Shown here in pieces: positions 33,361-45,336 of a stretch of DNA of 64,000 bases. The translations under genes were made by a program, and so were the position numbers. Positions within the stretch are counted from its first letter, which is position 1, and each line of letters begins with the position of its first letter. The notes under the pieces are model-generated. The model had not been told where the DNA came from, did not search any database, and saw only the letters and a program-made list of their open reading frames with translations. The stretch spans positions 247,931,575-247,995,574 of the forward strand of contig NC_066579.1 in assembly GCF_024323335.1 (NCBI RefSeq), in the 5' to 3' direction. This stretch comes from Lathyrus oleraceus (taxonomy: Eukaryota > Streptophyta > Magnoliopsida > Fabales > Fabaceae).

Positions 33361-35985
33361 CAGACTCCATTTCAATTTTCGTTCTCAGTTCTTTTGTTTT
33401 CCCTCCTGCGAACGTTGAAACCCTATCAGCGAAAACCATAACAGCGAACACGAATACACTTCCATTTTTCGGTTTCAATCATTGGAAGGATGGTTATACC
33501 TTATACGCTGTAACCGTTTTGGACTTCAGTTTTCGCGTAAGCGTTACTTCGTTCTCGATCATCACCTTCTTCGTAGCTTCAAATCCGTTCCCAATTCCGA
33601 CGATCAGGTTCATCGCTTTTTTTTTTCAATTTCATTTCGCCGATTATTTTATCAATTGAATCGGTTCGGTTGATAACGAAGTTAGAAATGTTACTGTATT
33701 GTGTTTGTTAGATTAGATTCTCTGAAACTGAATCTGAAACGGAAACGGAAACGGAAAGTTTCTTTTTCAGGATCCTGTTAGAAGTGCTATTGTGGATTCG
33801 TGTATTCGTGTAATGGATAATGGAAGGGAGAGTATTAACAGAAAAGTATATGCTTACTTTAATCTTTCATTTTTTCATTTTTGTTTTTTATAATAATTAT
33901 TATTGGTTTTTGTGTTCAAATGGTTGCAGGCTTAATGTTTGTTTATCTGCGTGAATTTTTTAGGTGTTTTTCATTTTCACACTATATAACACTTCGAATC
34001 ATAATGATCGATTAAAGGTGAGGTGACTATTAGAGTATTAGGTTTACATTGAAATATAGGTTGTTGTTAATTTGAAATTATGTTTCAATTTGGAATTACA
34101 AAACATGAGTGTTGTAGTTAGGAGCGAGCCGTCCTGAAGAAGCAGCGAGATGGATTCAATGCTTTCATGAAGCGTCTTTGAAGGTATATATGTTTATATA
34201 GTTTATGCATGATCTGAGGCTTTTTTTTAGCTTGTGGTGGAACTGTTTGAATGATGGATGAAGCTATTGTTGTTAATATGTGCAGGGTGCCCCAGAAGAT
34301 ATAGGATGTTCCAAGAGGAAATGGCAGTCTTATAGGTATTTTTATCTTTCCTTTAAATGATTTTTACTGCAACAAAAAGTTTTATGTTGACTGAGTTAAT
34401 AAGCATTTGAAGCTGTCTTGAGCTATATTTTTTTGTTGTATTTGTTGCATGATCTTTTGTTTCTTTTTTGGTGCGATGCTTACAGCTTAAGTGGATCTTC
34501 CAGTAGAAATCACCAAAATTCTATAGACTGGACACTCTCTTCTTCTGATGTTATTGCCCCATCACCTTGGACAATCTTTGGCTGCCAAAATGGTAAAAAA
34601 TTATTTCACAATTGCTGTTTTTTTATTCAAAAATAGTTTTTGTAAGTTCACATGATCAAAACCTAGCTAACACTTGCACTAATGTTTTTATGGGTGTAAC
34701 GAAGGTTTACGACTATTCAAGGAAGCAAAAGATAGGGATTCTGGTGGGAAGGTTGGCAAAGTTTCTTTTCAGTAAAAGGTTGTTTATATTTAATTTAAAA
34801 TGAAAACGACTAATTCTTGAATACCCTGTCCAATCTCTAGAAACGAGATGATCATCCCGCAATAATGGCTGTTGGTGTGGTAGATGGAACTTCAGAAGCC
34901 ATTTTCCAGACTCTTATGGCACTTGGTCCTTCAAGATCCGAGTAAGTCCATTAACTGGATGTAGTCTTGCTCAATGGCACTGCTAGATTAACAAGCAAAT
35001 GTTATTTTATGTCTTGGGATAATTTCATTTCTTTTATTATTGACGCGGGCTTTTAGTGTGTTATGTTACGGGGGGAGTTGGCTTTGCATATTGTAACTTT
35101 TTCTAACAGAAAATGTTAGTACGGAAGTTGAACCTCTGCCCTCCTTTTCACTCCAAGTCCAATGCTTTTGTCCATTCCCTGAAACCAACCCATCCATCTT
35201 ATAACCCCTTGAGATGGTCAGAGTTACAATGTCACCGTATATTATATCTATGCAATTTTACTATATTATTTTTTTATGGGTAAATGATTATATTCCTGTA
35301 CAAGAGATTGTTGGAAGTGTAAGAGCAAAACAAACTAAACCAAAGCTCTGAAGAAATGAAAATAATCCGAATAAACCTTACAGTCTTCTTATGCTCTATC
35401 TTGGAAAGCCATTGGCAAATGGTGTCCTTGCATTCCATCTAAGAACACCATTAGCCCATCATCATTTGCATAAAATAAAAGGACAGCATAATCGAACTTC
35501 ACCCAAGTTCCCTTCTCAGTTTAGTCCCCCCAAAATCTGCCGAATGATATGTCTAATAAAAAAGCTCTGGATTATATTAACAAGTCTACCATCAACCAAA
35601 ACCAACATCAAGATCCTGTGGAACTTTTAACTGGACATTGATAAATGATCTTTTACTTTATGGTCAACAATCTTGCCCATAAACCAAGGTAAACATGAGT
35701 GCTTTGTTTGAAATAATAGTGTGTAGGAATCTGGTCTGTATACTTTTACATTTAACATTTCAATTAACTGCAAAGAGAAAGTTTAGTCATATATAGGTTA
35801 TGTTATAGCAATGGATAGGTAAGCAGAACAATCATGCTGAAATTCTATAAACCATGGTTTTCAAGTGTTTTTTGCCTTGTTACAAACTCTTGGTTTGCAG
35901 ATGGGATTTCTGTTTTTCCAAGGGGAGTGTAGTTGAGCACCTAGATGGTCACACCGACATTATTCTTAAAAGTAATGTATGCTGA
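33361..35985 (+). pseudogene. Captured 5' part of an EDR2-like gene (PH domain and start of START domain)
   Basis: ATG at 33482. Exons read as 33482-33607, 33771-33845, 33964-34017, 34118-34183, 34286-34335, 34486-34592, 34705-34751, 34841-34941 and 35901-35985. Introns have GT…AG ends, and the exon lengths sum to 711 bases: 236 codons plus a TGA, with no internal stop. The first four exons give a PH domain (MEGWLYLIRCNRFGLQFSRK, DNGRESINRK, EEAARWIQCFHEASLK). Later exons give NSIDWTLSSSDV, PSPWTIFGCQN, MAVGVVDGTSEAIFQTLMA and WDFCFSKGSVVEHLDGHTDI, the start of the START domain as in ENHANCED DISEASE RESISTANCE 2. After ILK the match ends. The exon 7 donor (GTTGGC) and exon 8 start are the weakest calls. 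33361-33481 looks like 5' UTR. Family assignment is from motif memory. Confidence 0.85.
34942..35900 (+). other. Long last intron of the captured EDR2-like fragment
   Basis: 959 bp from a good donor (GTAAGT) to 'tttgcag'. It is much longer than the other introns (about 100-165 bp). It holds a 79-codon frame at 35391-35630 that I do not recognise. It could contain a later small insertion; no terminal repeats were found by eye. Confidence 0.5.
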
Positions 35986-36329
35986 AACTGTAGAAATAGT
36001 AAACATTTTTATTTCCTTCTATAAGCTGGTCTCATACTACCTAGAAAATAAATTTAATACTATTGCAATCATGATGTTGCTGCTTTATTCATTTTCATTC
36101 TGAACTTTAAGATTAGTTTGCCAATTCTTGAATCATTTTCCTTCACTTAATCGCTATTGTCATCATATTATCCAATTTATCTATATTTCAGGATTTCCAA
36201 ATTATGTATTTGACATATATAAAATGTGATAATTGTCTGTCAAAATCTGGTTGAAAACAGGTAGAAATTCTGGTTTATAAACCTGGAAAAAATGTGGTTT
36301 AAAACAAAAGCTTCAAAAATTTTCGTATA

Positions 36330-36760
36330 CCTTAGACAGCGCTTTTGTAAAAAGCGCTGTCTAAGGGGGGGATTAGAAAGCGCTTTAGGCAAAAGCGCTG
36401 TCTAAGGGGGGGGGGGGGGGGGGGGGGGGCTTAGACAGCGCTTTTTGAAAAGTGTCGTCTAAGGTATACCAAAAAAAATTAAAATAGGAGGGTCTTAGAA
36501 AGCGCTTTTGGCCAAAGCGTTGTCTAAGGGGGTGGGGCTTAGACAGCGCTTTTCAAAAGCGCTGTCTAAGGTATACCTAAAAAATTTAAAATAAGAGGGT
36601 CTTATAAAGCGCTTTTGGCCAAAGCGCTGTCGGGGGGGGGGGCTTAGACAACGCTTTTAAGATTTAAAAAAGCGCTGTCTAAACCTTTAGCAGCGGAGGT
36701 TTAGACAGCGCTTTAAAGCGCTGTCTAAGGCTAAAAAAAGCGCTGTCTAAGGTCTTGTTT
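36330..36760. repeat. Right subterminal repeat region of the CACTA element, with a G24 run
   Basis: About ten copies of the 'agcgctgtctaag' / 'cttagacagcgct' unit. Position 36406-36429 is a run of 24 G, and shorter G runs lie at 36365-36371 and 36632-36641. Confidence 0.88.
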
Positions 36761-36769
36761 GTTGTAGTG

Positions 36770-36772
36770 GTG
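36770..36772. repeat. Target-site duplication of the CACTA element, right copy (GTG)
   Basis: Identical to 32965-32967. Confidence 0.9.
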
Positions 36773-36983
36773 CTAACACCTTCCCTCTGTGTAACCAACC
36801 CCCTTATCTGTGATCTCTGACCTTTTTATTAGTTTTGATTTGAAAACTTCTTACTTTTGGGTTTTGTTCATACTTTTCCCCTTTTCCCTTGGAAACAATA
36901 AAAGCACGGTGGAGACTCTTGTTATTTGATCTCTAGCTTGTCAATAGCTTGATGATCATGAATTTCCCGCTAACGAAATTAAG

Positions 36984-37001
36984 TGGTGACTCTGTTGGGG
37001 A
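36984..37001 (+). other. Primer-binding site of element A
   Basis: TGGTGACTCTGTTGGGGA, nine bases after the LTR end, equivalent to 5691-5708 in B. Two C-to-T changes relative to B reduce the match to the presumed tRNA-Arg. Confidence 0.75.
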
Positions 37002-37843
37002 GTAGTCTCCAGTGGGTTTAGCCTACTTTTTGTGTGAATATATTTGTACATATGTGATGTTTGTATATATGTATGTGTGATATAATTTGCTTATTGTGCT
37101 TGGTGATCTCTGAGTGGTGAGATAAGTTCTAACTCGAACTTGAGTGCAATTAAGATAGGAGGATGGTATAGTCATGTTCTACTTGTGTGGAGTAGTCCTT
37201 AACAAGTTGGCTTGAGATCCATCTACTCAGTGGAGACTCCTTTGGATTTGGAAATGTCACACAAGTATTTATGGTTACGCATTACTATTTCTAATTGGGT
37301 CCGAGAAGCTGAGGACCTTAGAACATTTAACCCATCTTGGCCTATTTAGGACGTAGTGCGGAAACTGTTCAAGTGTAGACTTGATAACAGTTGTTACGCG
37401 ATATTACACTCAGACGAGTTTCTCTTGAGAATATTATGGGTCGATGAGTCATTCATCTTAACATGTAATATCCGATAGATGCAATTAAGACTCTGGGAAC
37501 TTTTTAGAACATGATCTACAGGTTTTTATCCTTAGTTCACTGCTTTGGGATGGTTCTTACCCACACTCCATGCTCGTGACTTGAAACAAACCCTTGATTC
37601 TTGGTTGATCCAATCAAGTCTTGCCAATATCAATGGAACTTGGGTGTTGATAAGGTGTAAACCTAAATCCACCAAAATGGATGATTTATCTTGACAATGA
37701 CTTGATTCATCCCTTGACCTTTGTTTGCCTTGTGTATGATCCCTTATATGTGATTATTGAATTCATGCATTCGTGCGCATCATAACATTCATCACACGAA
37801 AATTTCAAGGAACTAAGGTATCATTTGCAAAGATTTTCTGACC
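37002..37843 (+). other. Untranslated leader of element A
   Basis: No gene; aligned with the leader of B (5709-6552). Confidence 0.8.
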
Positions 37844-39346
37844 ATGGACTGTGGACGAAGGAACACTAAGAAGTACAGTTTCAGATATCCCGATTTGAAA
37901 GAGTTAAGGAAGCTAGCATCTTTTGTATTAGATCCCTTAGACTTCAAACAACGTCATGGGAAGCTATTGTATATCTTGTCTGCTGATGTGGTTGAAGGAC
38001 TTTTGAGTGTGCTAGTACAATTCTATGATCCTCTCTACCATTGTTTCAATTTCCCAAATTTTCAGCTGGTGCCTACCTTGGAGGAGTATTCTCATCTTTT
38101 AGGGATACCTGTTTCTATTAGAGTGCCTTTTAGTGGATTGGAGGAGATTCCCTGATCTAGTATTATTGCTGAAGCTCTTCACTTGAAGAAACCTGAGATA
38201 AAGGCTCATTCGGTGAAGAAAGGAGGGTTATTTGGGTTAACATCTGTTTTCCTCATCAAGAAAGCTACTACTTTTTCTTAAGCTGGTAGTATGGACACCT
38301 TTGAAGTTATCTTTGTGTTGCTTAACTAGGGTTTAGCTTTGTTCCCTAACATTGACGGTTTTGTTGATGTTAACGCCATTAGACTTTTCTTGATTGGGAA
38401 TCCTGTGCCTACTTTGTTGGGTGATATGTATTTCTCTTTGCATCTAAGGAATTCTAAAGGTGGAGGAACTATTGTCTGTTGCATTCCTCTTCTGTACAAG
38501 TTGTTTATTTCGCACTTGCCTCAGACACCTGCTTTTATGGAGAACAAACAATGTCTAAGGTGGTCTCAAAGACTTATGTCTCTCACTAATGATGATATAG
38601 TTTGGTATGATCCATCCTTAAGCAGTATGGAGATTATTGATAGTTGTGGTGAGTTCTCTAATGTGCCTCTCATTGGTACACAAGGAGGAATTAACTACAA
38701 CCCTGCTTTGGCTCGCCGTCAACTTGGGTTCCCCTTGAGAGACAAACCTAATAACATGTTGTTAGAAGGTCTTTTCTATCAAGTGGGTAAAGATCCCCAA
38801 CATTTGAAGCAGGAGATTATGCATGCTTGGCATAATGTGCATAGGAAAGGAAGATTCGAGCTTGGTCAACGAAATTGTGTAGCTTTGGAAGCTTACACTC
38901 TTTGGATGAAGAAGAGAGCTATGGAGTTGAAGATGCCTTATCCTTGTGAAAGACCTATGTCTATGGTTGTGGTTGAGCCATTAACTCTCCCTAAACAAGA
39001 TGTAGAGGAGTTGGAAGACGCGCTCGCCAAGATGAAGCAAGAGAAGGATATGCGGGAAGAGCGTTTCCATGCTTTGAGCAAGAAGAATGAAGAGTTGTAG
39101 TTGGAGTCTAAGGACAAAGATGCACTTATCGAGCTACTAGAAGACCGATTGATAAAGAGACAGAGAGAGCCAGAGGTTTCACCTTCTAGCATGCCTCAAC
39201 CCTTCGTTGCTTGGAAGAAGATTGTGGATCAGCTTGTCCTCGAGAAGACTCAGATGAAGGCTTCTTTTGAGACCGAGATCCGTCGCATTCGAAGGAAGTA
39301 CGCGCCTTCAGCCAGATCTTCTGACATTGTTGTTAGGGATCCTTAG
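37844..39346 (+). pseudogene. ORF1 of element A (DUF7745-type protein), broken
   Basis: Start ATG 37844 (MDCGRRNTKKYSFRYPDLKE). It is better kept than in B: pieces 37844-38155, 38339-39100 and 39101-39346. Motifs: LASFVLDPLDFKQRHGKLL, HLLGIPVSIRVPFSGLEEIP, NAIRLFLIGNPVPTLLGDMY, VPLIGTQGGINYNPALARRQ, KMPYPCERPM, and a Lys/Glu-rich coiled-coil tail. Breaks: TGA at 38153, TAA at about 38279, frame loss near 38300-38340, and TAG at 39098 (a Gln/Leu position in B). The intact product would be about 500 residues. Function unknown; the position upstream of gag is diagnostic of Ogre. Confidence 0.78.
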
Positions 39347-39485
39347 GATGACTAGTCTCCTTTTCTCTTGTATATTTTTATTTTGGTTTCTGAAATTGTA
39401 CTCAGTGTAATCCTTCCAATTTAAATAATAAAAATAATCAAGCATTGCATTCCATGCATCATTTGCATAAGCAGGTTTTCTCCTG

Positions 39486-42400
39486 GTGTCTGATTGGTGT
39501 TTCTTCTGTGCTTTAGCCAAGCTGACTCACCGGTACAATACCCGAGCCAATCATCATAAAATCATGGAACATTTGGAGCAAGAGAACAGAGAGCTGAAGG
39601 ACGAGATCGCCCGCCTGACTGCCATGATGGAGTCAGTTCTTGCTGCTCAGAACCAAGCTTTTCCAACACCTGCAACTCTTCCCGCAAGGACTGTTACTTC
39701 AGAGGTGACTACCTCTACCATGCCTGCTGCTACCGCCCACTTCGTGCCAAATATGTCTTCCGGATTCCCGTGTGGAATGGCGCCTAACTTTGTGCCTGAA
39801 TGCTTTGCGCATACATTTGCTTCCATGCCGGCATCTAGCCCGGTCATATCAGTGCCACCGCCAGTTGTGCATACTTTACCTCGCGTAGAGGATACCATCT
39901 ATCATTCCGAGCCGTCTGAGGGTCCGGATGTTTACGAGAAGATGGACGAGATGAAAGATCAGTTTCTTGAGTTGCACAAGGAATTGAAGACGCTGAGAGG
40001 TAAAGATCTATTTGGGAAGAGTGCTGTCGAGTTATGTTTGGTGCCCAATGTTAAAATCCCGGTGAAGTTCAATGTGCATGACTTTGAAAAATATAAGGGG
40101 AACTCTTGTCCGCTCAGTCATCTTGTGATGTATGCCCGTAAGATGTCAACTCAGTCAGATAATAATCAATTTCTTATTCACTACTTCCAAGATAGCCACC
40201 TTGTGCTGCACTCCGTTGGTACATGGGGTTGGACAGTGCAAGCATTCGCACTTTTAACAACTTGGGAGAGGCTTTTGTGAAGTAATACAAGTATAATGTG
40301 GACATGGTGCCGGATAGAGACCAATTAAGGTCTGTGTCTCAGAAGGACAAAGAGACATTTAAAGAGTACACGCAAAGATGGAACGACTCCCAGATCACTC
40401 CTCCTTTGGAGGAGAAAGAGATGACAAAAATCTTCTTGAAAACCCTGAGTTTATTTTATTATGAACGCATGATCGCTAGCGCCCCCAGTGATTTTACCGA
40501 AATGGTAAATATGGGGATGAGGCTTGAGGAAGGAGTCTGTGAGGGACGATTGTCAAAAGATGAGGCGTCAACGAGCAAGAGATATGGTAGCAACTTTGGT
40601 AAGAAGAAGGATAGTGAAACCAATGCAGTAATCAGTGGGAGGCAGATGAGGCCTCAGATCAGAAGAAATCCACCACCCCGTCAGCATCATCATCATCAAG
40701 TGTCGTCGGTAATTCCGGTATTTTCTAATCAACAAGCAACTCCAATTCAACAACGACAACATTAACATCAATAACAACAACCGCAACAAAGAACGAACAT
40801 CTACAACAACAACAATACCAACAATAATCATCATCAGCAAAACTTTGAGAGGAAGAAGGTCTCTTTTGACCTGATTCCTATGTCGTATGCAGAGTTGTAT
40901 CCCTCGCTAGTTCTCAATAACTTAATTCAACCGAGAAACCCACCGCAGATCCCAGAACCACTTCCCTGGTGGTAAAAACCTAAACTCTGTTGTGCTTTTC
41001 ACCAAGGAGCACCCGAACATGATATTGAAAACTGTTATCCATTGAAGTATGAGGTTCAAAAGCTTATGAAGAGTGGTATGATGTCCTTTGAGGACCCCGC
41101 GCCAAATGTGAAAGCAAATCCCTTGCCCACTCATGGGAACTCTTTAGTGAATATGGTGGACGGTTGTCCTGGAGAATTCAAATTTTTTGACATCCGGTTT
41201 ATCCGAAGATCTTTCGTGCAGATGCATAAGGATATCTGTTTGGTGAGTGATTGTGAACATGACCATGAGGGTTGTGTTGTTTGTAGTGTGAACCCAAGAG
41301 GGTGTGATGTAGTGAAAAGGGACATCCAACGTCTGATGGATGAAGACATGATTCAAATTGTCCAATCTCGTCATGTAGATGACGACGTCAATGTCATAGT
41401 GCCCATTTTCAAGCAACAAAAATGGTTGGTAATTCAATATGATAACATCAACAATTTTAATGTCAATCAAAGATCAGTATCTTCGTTGGTAATACGGTTA
41501 GCGGGCCTAGTCCGGTATTCATATGATAAGGTTGTACCGTACCAGTACAATGCTACAATGATAAATAATGGTCAGGAGGTCCCGTTACCTACGACTAGTT
41601 CAGTAGTGAGCATTGTCGATGTAACGAAGGTGACCCGCAGTGGTCGAGTGTTTGGGCCGGTGGTCCCAGAAAACAAAGACGAAACGATTGTTGGTAAGAA
41701 GGCGGAGGTGCCTAATGTAGATCCGATTGGTTGTTCAAAAGATAAGTATGGTGAATCCAGTAACTTGAAATTTAATGATGATGATGAGGTACTCCGATTA
41801 ATAAAGAGGAGCGAATTTAATATGGTAGAGCAGTTGCTCCAGACTCCCTCAAAAATCACAGTGTTGTCTCTACTGATGAATTCTAAAGCACATAGAGAAG
41901 CACTATAGAGAGATCTTGAACAAGCATACGTAGAGCATGATGTTACTGTGGATCAGTTCGATCACATCATGGCTAACATCACTTCATGCAATAATTTGAG
42001 CTTCTGCAATGAAGAACTCCCTGAGGAGGGAAGAAATCATAACCTGGCTTTGCATATTTCAATGAACTGCAAGGAAGATGCTTTGTCAAATGTGCTTACT
42101 GGCACCGGTTCGTCACTGAATGTGCTTCCGAAGTCAACTTTGTTAAAGCTATCATACCAAGGAGCGCCCATGAGGTATAGTGGAGTAATCGTCAAAGCTT
42201 TTCATGGTTCGTGCAAGACAGTAATTGGTGAAGTGGACCTTCCAGTTAAGATAGGTCCGAGTGATTTTCAGATTACTTTAAAGTAATGGATATCCACCCG
42301 GCCTACAGATGTTTATTGGGAAGGCCATGGATTCATGAGGCAGGAGCTATTACCTCCACTCTGCATCAAAAATTGAAATTTGTCAAGAATGGCAAGCTTG

Positions 42401-42839
42401 TGATTGTTGGAGGAGAGAAGGCGTTGTTGGTTAGCCATCTGTCATCTTTCTCGTATGTTGAAGCTGAGGATGAGGTTGGAACTCCGTTCCAAGCCTTTTC
42501 CATTGCTGCTGAGAAGAGAGTTGGGTCACCTATGGCCTCGTTGAAAGATGCTCAAAAGATTGTGGAAGAAGGTAAAGTTGATCAGTGGGGGCGCATTGTA
42601 GAGGTCTCCGACAACAAAGGCAGGACCGATTTGGGGTTCCATAAAGGCTCATTGATTGCAAGATCTGAAGATATGCAACTTAGCTTCCGTAGCGGAGGGT
42701 TCATTCATGGCAATTAACAACACTTAGTTGTTGTTCTAGAGGATAGCGAAGAGGAAGACTGCACCAACTTTATAACGCATGGAAAGACGTGCAACAATTG
42801 GATTGCCGTTGATATTCCTGTTATTTTGCATCGATCTAA
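39486..42839 (+). pseudogene. gag-protease of element A, broken
   Basis: Same layout as B. Coiled-coil start (EHLEQENRELKDEIARL), Pro-rich stretch, and gag core (KYKGNSCPLSHLVMYARKMS) broken by a frameshift near 40190-40290. It resumes at 40298 (DRDQLRSVSQKDKETFKEYT). A Gln/His/Asn-rich linker sits at 40670-40850, a C-C-x-F-H…H…C knuckle at about 40990-41030, then MKYEVQKLMKSGMMSFEDPA. The protease is at 41948-42440: the active site reads T-G-T-G-S where D-T-G-S is expected (about 42097-42111), so the catalytic Asp is lost. Stops at 40765, 41908, 42286 (frame change) and 42717. The final stretch leads into the intron donor. Confidence 0.85.
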
Positions 42840-43092
42840 GTAAGTGCTTTTATATTTTAAAAATCCTTCTCCTATGCCTAAGGGAGAAGTGAACATTGTT
42901 TGGGAATTTTAAATTGATCATCAATAAAATTATTTCTATTCATCCACATCTTTGATGTTTATTTTTACTTTTTTGATTTATTCTGAAAATGGTAATTATA
43001 AAAAACATAAATAAATAATATAATTGTCCATCTGCATGATATTTGGTCACAAATTCACTTCTCTAAAATCAAAATATTATGTCATTATGCAG
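42840..43092 (+). other. Intron between protease and RT of element A
   Basis: 253 bp, GTAAGT…TATGCAG, AT-rich, with stops in all frames. Splicing joins …HRSK to LVPNPIEYND in phase. Ogre elements are known to splice here in part of their transcripts. Confidence 0.85.
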
Positions 43093-44805
43093 GTTGGTTC
43101 CTAACCCCATTGAATACAATGATCCTTCTCCTTCTCCAAAGTTTGAATTCCTTGTGTTTGAGGCCGAGGAGGAAAGTGATGTAGAAGTGAGTGATGAATT
43201 GTCTCGTCTTCTTGAGCAAGATGAGAAGATTATTCAACCGTTTGAATAACAGATTGAGCTAGTCAACTTGGGTTCCGAAGACGATGTGAAGGAGGTCAAG
43301 ATTGGGTCTCGACTGTGTCCAGATGTCAAGAAGGGGTTGATTGATCTTCTTCGAGAATATTCAGATGTGTTTGCTTGGTCCTATAAAGACATGCCTGGTT
43401 TGGATTCTGAGATCGTGGAGCATAGATTGCCATTGAGGCCAGAATGCCCGCCAGTCAAGCAGAAGTTGAGAAGAACGCATCCTGATATGGCTGTGAAAAT
43501 CAAAGAGGAAGTGCAGAAGCAGATTGATATCGGTTTCCTTGTAACTGTTGAATATTCACAATGGGTGTCCAATTTTATACCTATGCCGAAGAAAGATGGA
43601 AAAGCCCGCATGTGTGTTGACTATAGATATTTGAATAAAGCCAGTCCGAAAGATTATTTCCCTCTGCCACACATTGATATGTTGGTAGACAATACTGCTA
43701 AATTCAAAGTCTTTTCATTTATGGATGGATTTTCCAAATATAATTAAATCAAGATGGCACCCGAAGATATGGAGAAGACCATATTCATTACACCCTGGGG
43801 AACATTCTGTTATATAGTGATGCCTTTCGGTTTAAAGAATGCTGGTGCAACTTACCAGAGAGCAATGACTACTCTTTTTCATGATATGATGCATAAAGAG
43901 ATTGAAGTATATGTCGATGACATGATTGCTAAATCAATTGATGAAGAGGAACATGTTGAGCATTTGTTGAAGTTATTCCAGCGTTTGAGGAAATATAAAC
44001 TCCGCTTGAATCCCAATAAGTGTACTTTTGGTGTTTGTTCTAATAAGTTGTTGGGCTTTATTGTCAGCGAGAAGGGTATTGAAATTGATCCTGCCAAGGT
44101 CAAAGCAATACAAGAAATGCCTGAGCCCAAAATTGAGAAGAAAGTCAGAGGTTTTCTCGGCCGCTTGAATTATATTTCCATATTCATTTCCCACATGACT
44201 GCCACATGTGCGCCTATATTCAACTTCTTCGGAAAAATCAGTCTTGTGATTGGACCGAAGACTACCAGAAAGCTTTTGACAGTATCAAGGAATATCTGCT
44301 TGAGCCTCCGATTTTGTCTCCACCTGTTGAAGGAAGACCGTTGATCATGTATTTGTCTGTGCTAGAAGATAGTATGGGTTGTGTTCTTGGTCAGCAAGAT
44401 GAGACTGGAAAGAAAGAATTTGCAATTTACTACCTCAGTAAGAAGTTCACCGACTGTGAGACTCGGTATTCTATGCTTGAGAAAACATATTGCGCATTGG
44501 CTTGGGCTGCTAAGCGTCTGTGTAAGTATATGTTGAATCATACCACTTGGTTGATATCCAAAATGGATCCAATCAAGTATATTTTCGAAAAGCCTACTTT
44601 AACTGGGAGAATTACCCGTTGGCAGATGTTGTTATCAGAGTATGATATCGAATACCGATCTCAGAAAGAAATCAAAGGTAGTATCTTGGCTGACCATTTG
44701 GCTCACCAACCAATTGAAGATTACCAGTCAGTGCAGTATGACTTTCCGGATGAAGAGATTTTGTACTTGAAAATGAAAGATTGTGATGAACCATTGTTTG
44801 AATAA
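43093..44805 (+). pseudogene. Reverse transcriptase and RNase H of element A, broken
   Basis: RT motifs: HRLPLRPECPPVKQKLRR, DGKARMCVDYRYLNKASPKD, ITPWGTFCYIVMPFGLKNAG and YVDD (Asp codons at 43916-43921), then LGFIVSEKGIEIDPAKVKAI. RNase H: YLSVLEDSMGCVLGQQDETG and YYLSKKFTDCETRYSMLEKT. Breaks: a stop at about 43247, a stop at 43745 in the FMDGFSKYN motif, and a one-base-type frameshift near 44215-44240 between RT connection and RNase H. Both catalytic regions are otherwise well kept. It ends with an acidic tail (DYQSVQYDFPDEEILYLKMK) before a stop at 44803. Confidence 0.92.
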
Positions 44806-45336
44806 GGGCCAGAACCTGGTTCCCGTTGGGGCATGGTATTTGATGGAGCTGTTAATCAATATGGAAATGGCATTGGGACAATGATTATTACTCCTCAAGG
44901 CACGCATCTACCATTTACAGCTAGATTGACTTTCAAGTGTACAACCAACATGGCAGAATATGAAGCTTGCATTATGGGGCTCGAAGAGGCCATTAATCTC
45001 AGAATCAAGCATTTAGATGTCTTTGGAGATTCTGCTTTGGTTATGAATCATATCAAAGGGGAATGGGAGAAAATTCAACCCGATTTAGTACCATATAGAG
45101 ATTATGCGAGGAGGATTTCAACTTTCTTTACAAAGGTTGAATTTCATCATATCCCTCGAGATGAAAACCGGATGGCAGACGCTCTTGCAACGTTGGCATC
45201 GATGATTGTAGTAAAGTTTTGGAATGAAGTTCCCAATCTATCTGTGATGCGTCTTGATAGGCCAGCTTATGTGTTTGTTGTTGAAGAGTTTAAAGACGAG
45301 AAGTCATGGTATTACGACATCAAATGTTTCATCTAA
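44806..45336 (+). pseudogene. Second (archaeal-type) RNase H of element A
   Basis: MVFDGAVNQYGNGIGTMIIT, NMAEYEACIMGLEEAINL, LDVFGDSALVMNHIKGEWEK and PRDENRMADALATLASM supply the D-E-D-D acidic pattern. The domain itself is open from 44833 to 45336 (167 codons). This second RNase H next to the RT-linked one is a known feature of the Tat lineage. Element B has lost it. Confidence 0.9.

Larger units (their letters stand above)
32968..36769. mobile_element. Non-autonomous CACTA (En/Spm-type) DNA transposon carrying host gene exons
   Basis: 3802 bp. The left end is CACTACGCCAAAAATGAC and the right end, read in reverse, is CACTACAACAAACAAGAC; the termini match at 14 of 18 bases. A 3-bp GTG duplication flanks it, as is normal for CACTA elements. 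Both subterminal regions (32990-33345 and 36330-36760) carry many direct and inverted copies of 'cttagacagcgctttt' / 'aaaagcgctgtctaag', like the transposase-binding repeats known from En/Spm. No transposase frame is present. The interior is captured gene sequence. Confidence 0.93.
29647..36974 (+). repeat. 5' LTR of element A, interrupted and internally deleted
   Basis: Starts TGTAAGACCCCAATTTGG, ends 'cccgctaac' (3' LTR: 'cccgctaca'). Without the CACTA insertion it is about 3.5 kb against 4.72 kb for the 3' LTR. It lacks about 0.7 kb at 30715-30725 (equivalent to about 50630-51350, including the TATA box), about 0.46 kb near 32150-32180, and about 30 bp near 32325. Confidence 0.92.

Noticed and set aside
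41131..41859. Minus-strand frames antisense to gag-protease of A
   Set aside because: Shadows of the sense gag-protease frame, which has the family motifs.
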